In this document: positions 43,929-56,100 of the stretch, piece by piece
How the letters are laid out: each line of letters starts with the position of its first letter
Numbering within the stretch: position 1 is the first letter of the stretch
The notes under the pieces: generated by a model
Seen by the model: the letters and a program-made list of their open reading frames with translations, nothing else
Told to the model about the DNA's origin: nothing
Database searches by the model: none
Assembly (NCBI GenBank): GCA_950295325.1
Contig: OX485806.1
Span: 10,786,001 to 10,850,000, forward strand
Reading direction: 5' to 3'
DNA from: Polytrichum commune
Lineage: Eukaryota > Streptophyta > Polytrichopsida > Polytrichales > Polytrichaceae
Length of the DNA: 64,000 bases
Position numbers and translations under genes: made by a program

Positions 43929-46900
43929 ATGGAGGGGCATGCGACATCCACCACGGGGAGTGCATCTGCAGCCACGAGTACGGGTGGGACTTCCACCGGC
44001 AGTGTCACCTCTGTCACTTCTCCAAGCTCCACCGATGCTATCATCCAAGTAGGTTTCACCGTCCAAAACCTCATGTACACACAGGATTTTCATATCGTGT
44101 ACATTTACAAGGATGGCACTTGTCTAGTGCTGCAGTGCTTAATTGTGTGGATGAAATGTGGAGTTAGTGGAATAGCAGAGAAGAGAACGATTCGCTTTTG
44201 TCCACCGTCAGCAGGATGATGTTACTTTAGCCATCAATATGGTGCATCTGCGCATTATAAACCTATTGATTACCTTCCATGTTCTCTTTGCAAATCGTGA
44301 ATTTGAAGGCCATCAAAGAGTGACAATGTCAACCATTAGTTTTCTTGTGAGCTTCACGGGCTCCTGATGTTGAGTGGGTTTCAGGTATCTTCTTTGACAT
44401 TGTCCTTACAAGGGAATGTGGAAGCAAGCAGAACGAATATACCTACTTGTGGACAATAAGGGAACGTGCAGTATATTTAGATGCTGTAGTGAGATGAGAT
44501 TTGTACGTGTGTATTTTAATTTATTTTTATAACAGGGCGAATTTAGGCGATGCAAGGGTAGGGCTTACAGCGAGCAAGAGAAGAATCCAAGGATAATAGC
44601 GTAATTGCTTAGATTGTGTGAGAAGCTCATGAACATTTACAAATTCCAATAACGAAGGCAAGCTCTTCTGAGATTGTGTGGACGACTTAGTTTCAGTGTG
44701 CCTGAAGTGTTCGGAAGGACTTGGACTATCAGGGAATAAGTCTAACGGAAGTTGGAATGTTTTTTTGTAGGCTATTCGTCATACACAGTGTAGGGTATTG
44801 TCGAATTGTTTTGATCAACAACCTCATATGTAGGGTTACAAGTTACTCCTTTTTGTCGTGGTTCAGGTTCGACCTGGCCACTTGCTCTATGCCTGCCACA
44901 GTCCAATTTGACTCCCTATCCCTGGAAGTATGTGCATTCCTACAGTGAGTGTGGCTTTTTGAATAGGGTGCACGTTCTATGATTAGGGTGGATGATTAGG
45001 GTTGACCTCATTAGGCATGATTAGGGTGGTTTGATGCCCGTGATTTCGCCCGTTGGCCACTTCGATGCAACTTCTGTAGTCCTGCTGTAGAGGTGCGAAT
45101 TGTTTTGTTGCTAACAAGGGGAAGTGACAGTCTGATGCACTTTTGCTCCACAGAGTATTGGACATATAATTGAGCTACTACTTGGTGACCTAATTGCGTG
45201 TTGTTGCACAGTATTCTATTTGTAGGAGTGCAGCCTGGATGGCCACTTATGGAACTGTCTGAATTGGTGACCTGCTTGTTGTGGTAGTGGTATTCAAAAA
45301 ATGTTGACAGAGGGATGTATGGCGTTTGCATTCATTTAGCCTTGTTCAATTTGCAAATAGTCTTGACTGCAACAACACTGCAATGGTGGAGATGGTATCT
45401 GTAAACTGAAGTCACTGATTACACGGTCTATGTTTGCTCTTGCAGAGGTTGATCAGGTGTGGAGTCCCCCAAGATTACCTGGAAAGAGGTCAGGCAGGAG
45501 TTGCAGACTATGTGAAAGCAGATAGTGCCCGCCTGCCAGAAGTCATCAATGCCCTATTTCCTGGACCAGATGATGTACAGGCTAGCTCCTTGTCAGGAGC
45601 AGATGAAGTTCAGGGACCTGGCACACGCAAGGAGTTTCAGAATCTGTGTAGAGATGCACTTAAATGGGTGAAATGGGCTATGTTTCAGGGTGAGCCACAT
45701 GCTGTCTTGGCAGGGGCTGGGCAAGGAGATGGGGGTGCTAGAGGGGTGTGTGGAGCAGTGTGGGGTAGCAATGATATTGCATATAGATGTCGGACATGTG
45801 AACATGATCCCACATGTGCCATTTGTGTCCCTTGCTTCCAAAATGGGAACCATGCTACTCATGACTATTCCATGATCCGCACTGGAGGAGGGTGCTGTGA
45901 TTGTGGAGATATCACTGCGTGGAAAGAATCTGGTTTCTGCTCCAGGCATTGCGGTCCTGGCCAGGTTGCACCACTGCCACTACCTATTGTGGAAGCAGCA
46001 TCACCTGTGCTGGAAGCTCTCTTGCATCATTGGGTTTATCGCTTGAAGGCAGGGGAATCGTCAGGGGAGGTTAAGTATAAGAAGTGGATTCAGCAAACAG
46101 TAGAGGAGAAGGTGGCATCACAACTTTCAGCAGTGTGTATCGATATGTTACTGGAGTTCTGTAACTATGGTGAAACCATGCTGGCCTTCACAGCAGAGCA
46201 TGTCGGGAACAAAAATATAGGATTATTGCACACATTAATGAGCACAGAGTGCTTCTTGCCAAAAGCAGTTGGCACATCTTTACATGAGTTGCTATACAAG
46301 CTTCTAGGAGATACTAATTTCAAACATGTATTTGCACAAACTTTCATTTCTCACTATCCTAAATTCCTACATGATTTAGTGGCGGAGGAAGCTGCAACAC
46401 CTGGAACAAACAGGGGTCGTGAACAGGCCATATTAAACAGTTTTTCTGTACAGATTTTTACGGTACCAACGCTCACACCAAAGTTGGTAATGGAGTCTGG
46501 GCTCTTAGATATGCTGCTTGAAACTCTGAAAGAGTTCCTTCGTGCTTGTGTTGGAGAAGATGGCCGGCTTATGGTACGTGCACACATTTTTTCTCTTGAA
46601 ACTTTATCACTATTTGTTCTAAGGAATTTTGTTGTATAATATTTCTGGCCAGATTGATATGCTTCCACCAGTTGCTTTTCTGGTAGGGGTGCATTATTGC
46701 AGTGGGGATTTTTGCTTCTGTTGATACATAATGAAAAGGGGGTTTCATGATTCTTGTGAGCAGTCCTCTCTGAATCTTTACTGGGGTATTCTATTTAAAG
46801 TCCAGATGGGTGTTCTGTGAGACTTTCATAAGTGCTGCAACTTACTATACCTGAATAGGTGCAGTGAATTTACTGGAGTGGTTTTCTTTAGGATCTGGAC

Positions 46901-49900
46901 ATTGAAAAACCTATTTGAAGCATCCATGGTTCTACAGTTGGCAGTCTTATGGTGGTTGCAGATACTTGTTCCAAATATTCATCAATCTTTTGTTGTTTTG
47001 TGGACAGGTAGGTAAAGGCCCAATTGTAAAGCGACATTATTTTCGGATTATAGAAGACATAAGATATGTTATGACTCATTTGGAGGTGGCACAGTTTGTA
47101 GCAGAGAAACGACCTGAACTTGCAAGGGCTTGGCTTCACTTAGTTGCATTTGTTCAGGGTGTGTACCCTCAGAGGCGTATTACAAGTATTCATGTGGAAG
47201 AAGAGAATGAAGATTGGGGATCAGCATATTTCTTGGAGGTTCAAATGGCAACCATACATCCTCTCTTTGTTGCGGGAGCAGCTGCTTCTGGTAATGCTGA
47301 TGCAATTTTTGAGCAGTTATCTCTATCTAAGTCTAGAGACGACTTTCAAGCGGCTGACATAGACACAGCAAAGAATGATGACTCTCTGACTAGGCCAGTC
47401 AAAGTAGGATGCAATCTGAGAGAACTCAATGTGGTGGCTGCTGGTACAAGCAGTGGTGGTGGGTCTGAGTCAGATGTGGAAATGTGTGATGTTACAATAA
47501 CAGTTAATGCAACTGAGTATCCTCCAAGTGAGAGCAATTTGCATCAGGCTGAGAAACAAGATAGTGTGGAGAGTGCTGTAATCTCCTCCGCAGGAATGAC
47601 AATTCCAACTTCTCTGGTATGGCTTATTTCTGAATGTACCCAAGTTCTTGACACCTGGCTTATGTTAGACACCGCCAGGGAGTCCACAAAAACGGGGCAG
47701 TTGAGTGTTGATGCTGGCCAAGTAGTGGGGCAGCGGAGAGGAACGCAATGGCGAGGGAGAGGAGGGAGAGGGATGAGGGATCCTCCAATTCAGATTCTTC
47801 CAATTCCAGCTGCTGGGGAGCCACCACCTGGACCTGCACCTGGTGCTGGTGGTGCAGCAGCAGATGGAGAGGGTACTCCTCCATTTGCACCGAGAGTTGG
47901 AACTATACGTGAATGGCTAAGACGAAGCAGACGGTTCACAGTTCTTGAGCCGCGAGTGTGGTCTGAGGTTGCTCGAGCGCAATCTGCCACTGGAACTAAT
48001 GCTGCGAGTGAAAGTCAGGCCGCAGATATGGATGTAGATGTGTTGCAGGTTGGTCAATAATTCTCTTCCTGTCTCTTATTTTGTATGTCATTTCTCTGAG
48101 TTCTGTTGCCTTGTAGTCACTGTCAATCTAAGCACTTGATGTCAACTCAAAATACTTTAGATGTACTAAATACATGTATTTCAGGCAGGGGCTAGTGAAG
48201 CAGGGCGTTGCTGTGATATTGGAACTCCAGAATGGTGGATGGGACCAGAAACAATAAACGCAGCATCTGCAGGCAGCCAACTTTTTGAAGATGAAGAGTG
48301 GCCTGCAATTGATTTTGATGTCAGTCGGCAGGAAGTGTCCTTCCATATTCCACTTCATCGCATGCTTGCACTGCTCCTGCACAAAGCCCTTCATCTTTGT
48401 TCTACGGTTTCAGAAACACCTGCTGATGGAGAACCAGCTTCAACAGCTGGTGATGGTCATGGCGAGAAATTGTTGGCACAGATGTTCCGCCCACGCTTAC
48501 AGGTTCCAGGCTTTGCAGCTGTGTTGATGGAGCATCCTCTCCGTCTGCAGGTCTTATGTGGTCAAGTTCAGGCTGGTATGTGGCGACGTAATGGCCACTC
48601 AACTAGTGGTCTATGTGATCTTTACCATACTGTGCATTGGTAAGCTTTTACTTTTCTCTGCACAAATGCAGCTGCTAGTTCTGGGAGGAAGGGGTGAGCA
48701 CAAGGTTCATATGTCACCAACATCTGGTGAATGTTGTCTAGTGGCAACAAATGGGGCCATAATGTAGTGCATGATCTCTTTCTCATTTCTGATTATTTTT
48801 TTAACAGTGATCATATTCTACATCAGGATTTTGAGATGCTCTTAGAAGTCAGTATCAAGGGGTGGAAACTTGTCACTGTAATGGAAAGTGAAGTGGATGG
48901 TTATATGTTTACTGTTACATTTTGGTAGTTGACCTCTCTGATGTTGTGTGCAACTTAAAGTATTGAAGCTCTATATACCTATGTGTTTCTGAGGTATTGA
49001 GGTCGGTAACTATTGAGATACATGGACCTGTAGTAGCAAAGGTGTTCTTAGTTCTTCAGAATTTGTATACAGGAGAGGGCCTAGGTGACCCTTGCTTCGT
49101 TATTCTTGGTGTTCCCATCTGCTCAACTTTTGGATTTGTCCATATATAATATTCAGATTAGGAATGCTAAAAGATATGATAATATCAAAATGAAGACAAA
49201 CTTCTGAACATATTTAATGTACTAAGTATAGGATAGAGAATTTTTTTTGTTTGACAAACAGTTGAGTAACCAGTCATCTCATTAGCAATTCTTTCAGCAA
49301 CATTTGAAATAAAGTGCAGCTCCTTACTTGGATTCTGCTGAATCCATTATCTGCAATCTGATTGGCAATACTTGCTTTGAGAGGGTTCAAGAGGATTCAC
49401 TCGTGAGTTACTTTTGTATTTTTTGAATACTATGATGGCAACAATCATCTGACAATGTCTTCAGGCCTTTCAGACTTCCAAGTCCTTGTTGCATTTTTTG
49501 GGTTAAGATAGAAAATTTTCACCTAGTTTGTTGCTTTGAGAAGCAGGGATGTTGATGTATATTCAAAATACTTTTCATGAACAATTTAAGGTCCTCATTT
49601 AACAGCTACTCATGCAGAAATGTCAATTGAGCTTTGAGGTTATTGCTGGCAGGTGTGAAGATAGTTTGGAGCTCGACTTGTTTCTGCTTCAGTGTTGCTC
49701 AGTTCTGGCACCTCCTGAAGAATTTGTGGAACGGATCCAAGCTCGATTTGCACTCTCTGATTATTTCACGCTTGTCCTGTGGCGCCCTAACGAGTACGAG
49801 AAATCTGCCGTGGGCTTACTGTTTGGCTCTCTGTATGCATTCTAATTAACAACACACGTGCAATAATATGAAAGTTTATCTGCTGTGACTTTGAGGTGGG

Positions 49901-50139
49901 ATCTCATAGTTGCACATGCAGATGTATTAGCCTTCAAACCGTCTAGGTCATTTGGTGCTCCTACGCAATCACTTGTGTATTCCAAATGACCGGAGGTCCT
50001 ACTTATATGTATACTCACTGTAGACCTAGTGTCAGCCATGCAGTAAATGCCCTGACCGGCAGGGATGTGTGCTGAAGAGCGGCCAAAATCACTTGACATG
50101 GACTGATTGTGAACTTATGCCATAGTGTCCACAGATGGC

Positions 50140-50175
<36 letters not shown>

Positions 50176-53100
50176 GTGTCCACCTGTTGTCAACATATAG
50201 CGTCAGTTCCATTCCAACAGTGTTAGAGTTCTATTCAGAGTGAACTGGTTCACTATCTGTAAGTAGAGTTCTATTTTAATAGGTTGCACAACATGAATAT
50301 AGGACATGGACATGGCTTCTGCTGACCTGTCAGGGTGCGTGACACTCTGTGGACAATCAAGGGGATTTGGAAGCCCCACGTTTTCTTGCAAGGAACCTAG
50401 CAGCAATTCTTAGGAGTTAATAAGCTGACCTTCTGAAATTCTGAAATTCATTCAGTTCTTGAAACTGCACTGACTACTGTGTCAAATACAGTGGATTTGG
50501 AGTGTCTTAATTTGTTCTTGCAGAAATCAGACTACATCGCAATTTATGCCAAATGTTTGTATACTTTTGGTTACAGGTATGAGGTCACTTTGGCACAGGA
50601 GCTACTGGTGCTCCTCATTAGGTTGGTGTCAGAACGAGGCTTTTGTGGACTGACAGAAGTAGAGGCTTTACGGCGGGAGTTGGTTCAGAGATTAGCGGTT
50701 GGGGATGCTACGCACAGTGCCCTGCTCAAGGCCTTACCCCCACGCCTCCAAGACAGCAAGCATGTACAGGAATGTCTTGATTCTGTAGCAACATATCGTA
50801 ATCCATCAGGCATGCAACAGGTGTGGTTATTTGTGACGATCTATTTGTACTGGTTCAGGATTTCAATTCCTGTGCTTCTGTTTGATTTTTCTTGGCAATT
50901 TTTCATCTAGTCACAGTTTGGACTCTTATTTCCAGAGCAATTTTTCAATATGCTCCTTGTTATGTCTCTCTTCCCACGGTCTTTCAATTTCTAATTTCTG
51001 TAAGATTTCTAAGGTCTTAGGTCTTAGATGCTTGAGATTGGAAGGCGGCTGCCAAGTAGGTTAGATGATTGAAAAATCGAAGGGGTTTATGTGGACACAT
51101 TTAAGAGAGCAGCCTTCTTAAGATAACTTCTGTTGTATCATGGGGTGTTTTTATGTTCTCTGTAAGCTTATTGGCTTCTCCAACTTTGAGGTTGTAAGTC
51201 TTACCAGTTTAACTTAGATGTAGTAGATTGACTCATGCAAACTATAAATAATATCTTGATCAAAACAGGGTAAGTATGTGTTACGGGAGGAATGCTGGCG
51301 TGAATTGGACCTCTATCATCCGAGATGGAGCCCTCGTGAACTCCAGTCTGCTGAGGAACGCTACCTGCGAGCATGCAAAGCTCCTGCTGTCTTTATGCAG
51401 CTGCCCCGCTGGAAGCCACCATTTAAACAATTGCAAGGGATTGGCCGCTTTCTCACCTCTGCACGTGTGCATGATATGCTACGCTCTGTGTTTTTTCATT
51501 CTGCCTTCGCTCAAAATCAGGCTGAGTCACGGGCACCTGAGGGGTTGCTCTTTACTGCTCTCCATCTCCTAGCCTTAGCTCTAGATGTCTGTGCAGCAGC
51601 TGCAAACAATACTACAGCCAAGAGTAAAGATGTTGATTGTCCAGGACCAGCAGTTCCTCTATTTGACCCAAATAAGGATTCATATGGCACTAACAGCTGC
51701 AGTGAGTGTGATGCTGAGGATCAGCCACCATTACTACTGCGCTCCATCGAGAGGGTGCCTGTAAGAAGAGCAGATAGCGCTGCAATTTTGGATCCCCAGA
51801 GTATGCTGTCTCTGCTAGTCTCATTATTGCGAAAGTTCAGTACAGGAGATAATGCTGGAGTGGTTGATGTTGGTCTCTACAATGCTGCGGGTCTGATAAA
51901 AACTCTGCTAGGAAAGTTTGCAGAACTGAACAGAGGGTGCATGATTGAGATAGAGTCAATAGCACCCGAGGTTCTTCATCACCACTCTGCAAGGACCAAA
52001 CTTGCAGCAGGAGGATCGGGGGAGACCAGTTTTAAGGATGATGCAGTTGTCTCTGAAGCTGAATTGCGAAGAGCTATTTCCAGAGAGCGGCAGGCTGCTG
52101 TAATGGTGAGGCTAGCCTGGAACTTTTTTGGATCTGTTTGGACTTCTTGCTGTCAGCTGAACAATGGAGAACTCCTTGCTATACCCTCAGCTCAACCTCT
52201 GCAGGAACTTGATTTTGTTGAAAGGCTACTGTACTCTTCTTAGTGTATTTTTTTGGGTGTAATGTTATTCTCTAGGAGTAGGAAAATGAAAATACAAGTG
52301 CTAAGTTATGTGCTGTTGGGCTTCAGGCAAAAATGAAAGCTGCACAGGAGAGATTTGTGGTGAGTTACCAGACAACAGAAGAGAGTAGTGGTCAAGCGAA
52401 AGGTGATGAAGCAGATGCAAAAAGACCCAAGGAGTCAGGAGGAGGAAGTGATTGTATCAATGAGGATTCTCAAATTACACACTGTGCACTTTGTCGAGAC
52501 TCTGCAAGTGCAAGTCCATTGTGTTTCTTGATATTTATTCAGGTACTGTGAACAGTTTTGATGTGGTGGATCTCCACTAGAGGTCTGTGCTTGTGGTTTA
52601 TATAACATAGTTGTTGTCGATGAGATGCTGTGGCATTGTCTTTCAATCTCCATTGAGATGAATATATTAAATGGACTCTTTGCTTGTGACCTATTATGCA
52701 ATTCCCATCCAACTTCTGACTTTACTAGACAGGGACTGTCAAAGCTCCAAGTTTAGAGATCTTATGCTAATTATACTCGCTGACCTAGTGTCTTTGCTAA
52801 GTTTCTACAAGCAGTTTATTGGGGTTTGTGGTTTTGTAGGTGGGCCCTCAAACCTCCTTGTCAGGGGTTGGTGCCCTATAATGTAGTAAAACTTATTCTT
52901 CTGATGTAAAGTCTTGGGGCATTTCTCACTGATTTCATGCACCCAGTCAGTGCCCAAACAAATGTTGCTACTAGCCTCTAGGTGTGCAAGAGAACCAACT
53001 TCTTTCTTGTCATTATATGGAGTTGGCTCTAAGTTTTACTATATTTTCTAGTTAGGATATGGATGTGCAGTTCTTAAAACTTACAATTGGTCAAATGTAT

Positions 53101-56100
53101 CTCTTGGATCTGGTGACAGTTTTAGAACATAGCTTAGTTTCTTTGAATGTAAATCATTCCAGTTATTTATCTCCTGCAGAGATCTAAGCTCCTTGCGATT
53201 GCTGAGAAGCCTACACCATCATGGCAGCGCGGCATAATTACTGTAGCACAGGTGGAAAGGGAGGGTGAAACTCCTGGTGGACCAAGTATCGCAACCACCT
53301 CTGGAGCAGATGTGCACAGCACAACTGAGCTTTGGCATTGGATACAAGAGGCCTTGGGAGATACTCAGACACGTACTCGTTTGCTTGAAGGAGAAGATTT
53401 GTTGGAACTTCTTCGGAATGGTTTACCTCCAGGTATTCGAAATACTGCTCGTGTTGCCCCTGGGCTTGGCTTGGAGACAACAATCGGGGTTTCTGGAGAC
53501 ACAGAACCAGAACAAGTAGAGTCAACCAATGAGATCACTGAAGCTGAAAACAGCAATGAAGCTGGCACAAGTGAGGCTCCAGGTCTGTGCAATGCAGAAT
53601 CAGTATAGTATTCCATTTCCAAATTTTGATCATGTTGCAATTATATCCAATGGCCAATGTGGGTTCCTTTCGTTCTTGGTTGAATACTATAGAAAGGTTG
53701 GAGTGGTAGCACGTGACCAAGTTGTGTAATTAATGAAGCTTGGTCCAACTGAGGAAGTTGAAGGCTAGTAACCACAGGGCTGGTTTTTGGAGTTATAATT
53801 TTGATGTGCTGCATGATCTTAGTTTCTTTTCTTAGTGAAGTGGCAATGACCTCTATGCTCTCTATCCTGTCAAAAGAAGATGTATTTATGTTCAGTGAGA
53901 AGATAACAAGGGTTGGGCTAATTTGCTTCATATGCTTTCACAGGTGGATTGTTTGTAAACTGGTGGGAGGACAACCATGGTGGGGCTGAGCAGGAAGAGA
54001 ATAGTACAGATAGAGACAATGCAGCTGCAACTGTTTTAGCTGAGTATGTAGCAGTTGTCTCTCAACCTCAAGAACGGCTTCGCCGACGAGGAACGGAATC
54101 ACCAAGGCAGGCAGATACGGAACAAGCCAGGGAGATAGGGCTGCCACGTGGGAGGAGGACTGCTGGACGTAGTAGTGCTCCACCGATTGCTGAGGCTACA
54201 ATGTATAACAGCATTGGAATGAATGACACAGTTGGCATCTATTTGTCTGCTTGTGGGCATGCTGTACACCAGGAGTGTCGGGACCGTTACTTCTCCTCTC
54301 TTCTGCAACGGTAAAGTTAAATGCTGGTTTTTATTTTTTGAACAACTGTTGAAAGACCTTTCATGGGATAAATGTCATGGTCTTCTTTTTGAGTTAATTC
54401 TAGCAATAACCTTACCTAACAACTGTCTGCGTGGGTATCACAGTTACTACAGCAGGGCGTTATTTGAAGGTGTACAGATTGTGGACCCTGCTATGGTACA
54501 ACAACTACTATTTCACTTTGTGATATTGTTAAACATGCTGCATAAATGTTCATAAGTTTTAGGATGTTGCACACTGTCTGGATCTTCTGTATCCTATTCA
54601 TATTAGCTGCATCACAAATTTCAAAATTGCAACTTCAAGTTTGTCCAACAAGATCTCACCCATTTCATTTGCCTAATGCTAAATGTTACAATGACAGGGG
54701 GAATTTCTTTGCCCAGTTTGCCGAAGGCTTGCAAATTCAGTTCTCCCAGTCCTTCCTGGGCATACAGGTTTAAATTGTTCATCAAAAATCTCGAATATAC
54801 CTCGACTTTCTATGGGTAGTATATCATGCAGGCCACCAATACTGCAAGTGGAGCATGCATTGCGACTTCTTGGAAAGGCAGAGGAGTTAGTATCCAAGTC
54901 TGGATTTCGCAAAGTTGTTGACCCACAACTTCCTGACACAGTAAAGGGAGTACTAGAGGATCTTTCAAAGCGACTCTGTGAGTTGTACTATCCTGAGAAG
55001 GATCCCTTCACTATGTTCCATGGTCGTGTACACCAAGGACTACTCCTGTGGGATGTCTTCAGATACTCTCTCATATCTGCAGAGTTGGCTGCTCGCAGTC
55101 ACAAGGTAATTGGAAACATGGCCAGCGGCCTAGTAGCATTGGTGGAAGTGGGTGATGCATCCCATGGCTCGGTTTTGCCTCTCCTTCTTCATGCTGCAAG
55201 AGCTACACAGAGTCAAAGTCGACAGGCTGTACTTCTCAGAGCAAGAGGTATGCAATTGCTGCTGGACTCAATTGCAAATGGCATATCAAGGGATTTATCT
55301 GCAGAGAAAGCACTCCCAGGTATAATACCAAAAAACTATGTTTTGTTCTTTTGTGGTAGATAGAGATCTCTGCCATTGAAATTGAAGACGATCTGTGGTT
55401 CTATTTTTGAAATTGTTCTGTGATGTTCTTTGTCTCTGTGCCACTTTTCTGCAAAGTCAGATAGCCAAATAGACTTGATTTTGTAACTTTTTGGTTTATG
55501 AGAGGTGTATGCAAAAACAAGTATTGTTACCACATCCTGTCCTCTATATCAAAGAAATAATCTAATGTTTTCCTTGTGGCACAGGCAATCTTGCTTCCCT
55601 TCTGCAGTATCTAGATAAGGGACATGATTCAGCAGATGTCCAATTTTGGAAGCGGCTGGCAGATCCAGTTCTAGTTCATGATCCGTTTTCATCTTTCCTA
55701 TGGCTTCTTTTTTGTCTGCCATTGCCCTTCCCGGCAAATGGCTCTCCATTCACGGCACTCGTTCATCTGTTCTATCTGGTGTCTGTTACTCAGGTACTGA
55801 GTGCTTCTTTTGTTCATTATCTTTTTCAAGAAAATAAGTTGAGGCATTAATCCGCATGTGAGGGCTAAGGAGAATCCTTCTGTCTTATTTTCATCTAGTA
55901 TGCTTCTAGGCAGGAGATATTCTCACATACATAATTTTGGCCATAGTTCTGGCATCTCTAGAAGCATATCTTGCTCTCATACAATTCTAAGGTACTGCCT
56001 GTTGAATGTCTCCAGATTATTGCACAGGCTGGCTCATTCCTGGCTCTAGATACGGAGTTGGCACCATCTGCTCTCTCTTTTGTGGCAGCTGTACATGCAG

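Noticed and set aside
49613-49652. Upstream extension of PRT6 exon 5 (frame open from 49612)
   Set aside because: Using the acceptor at 49652 restores the conserved Trp codon split and family continuity; the extension is intronic.
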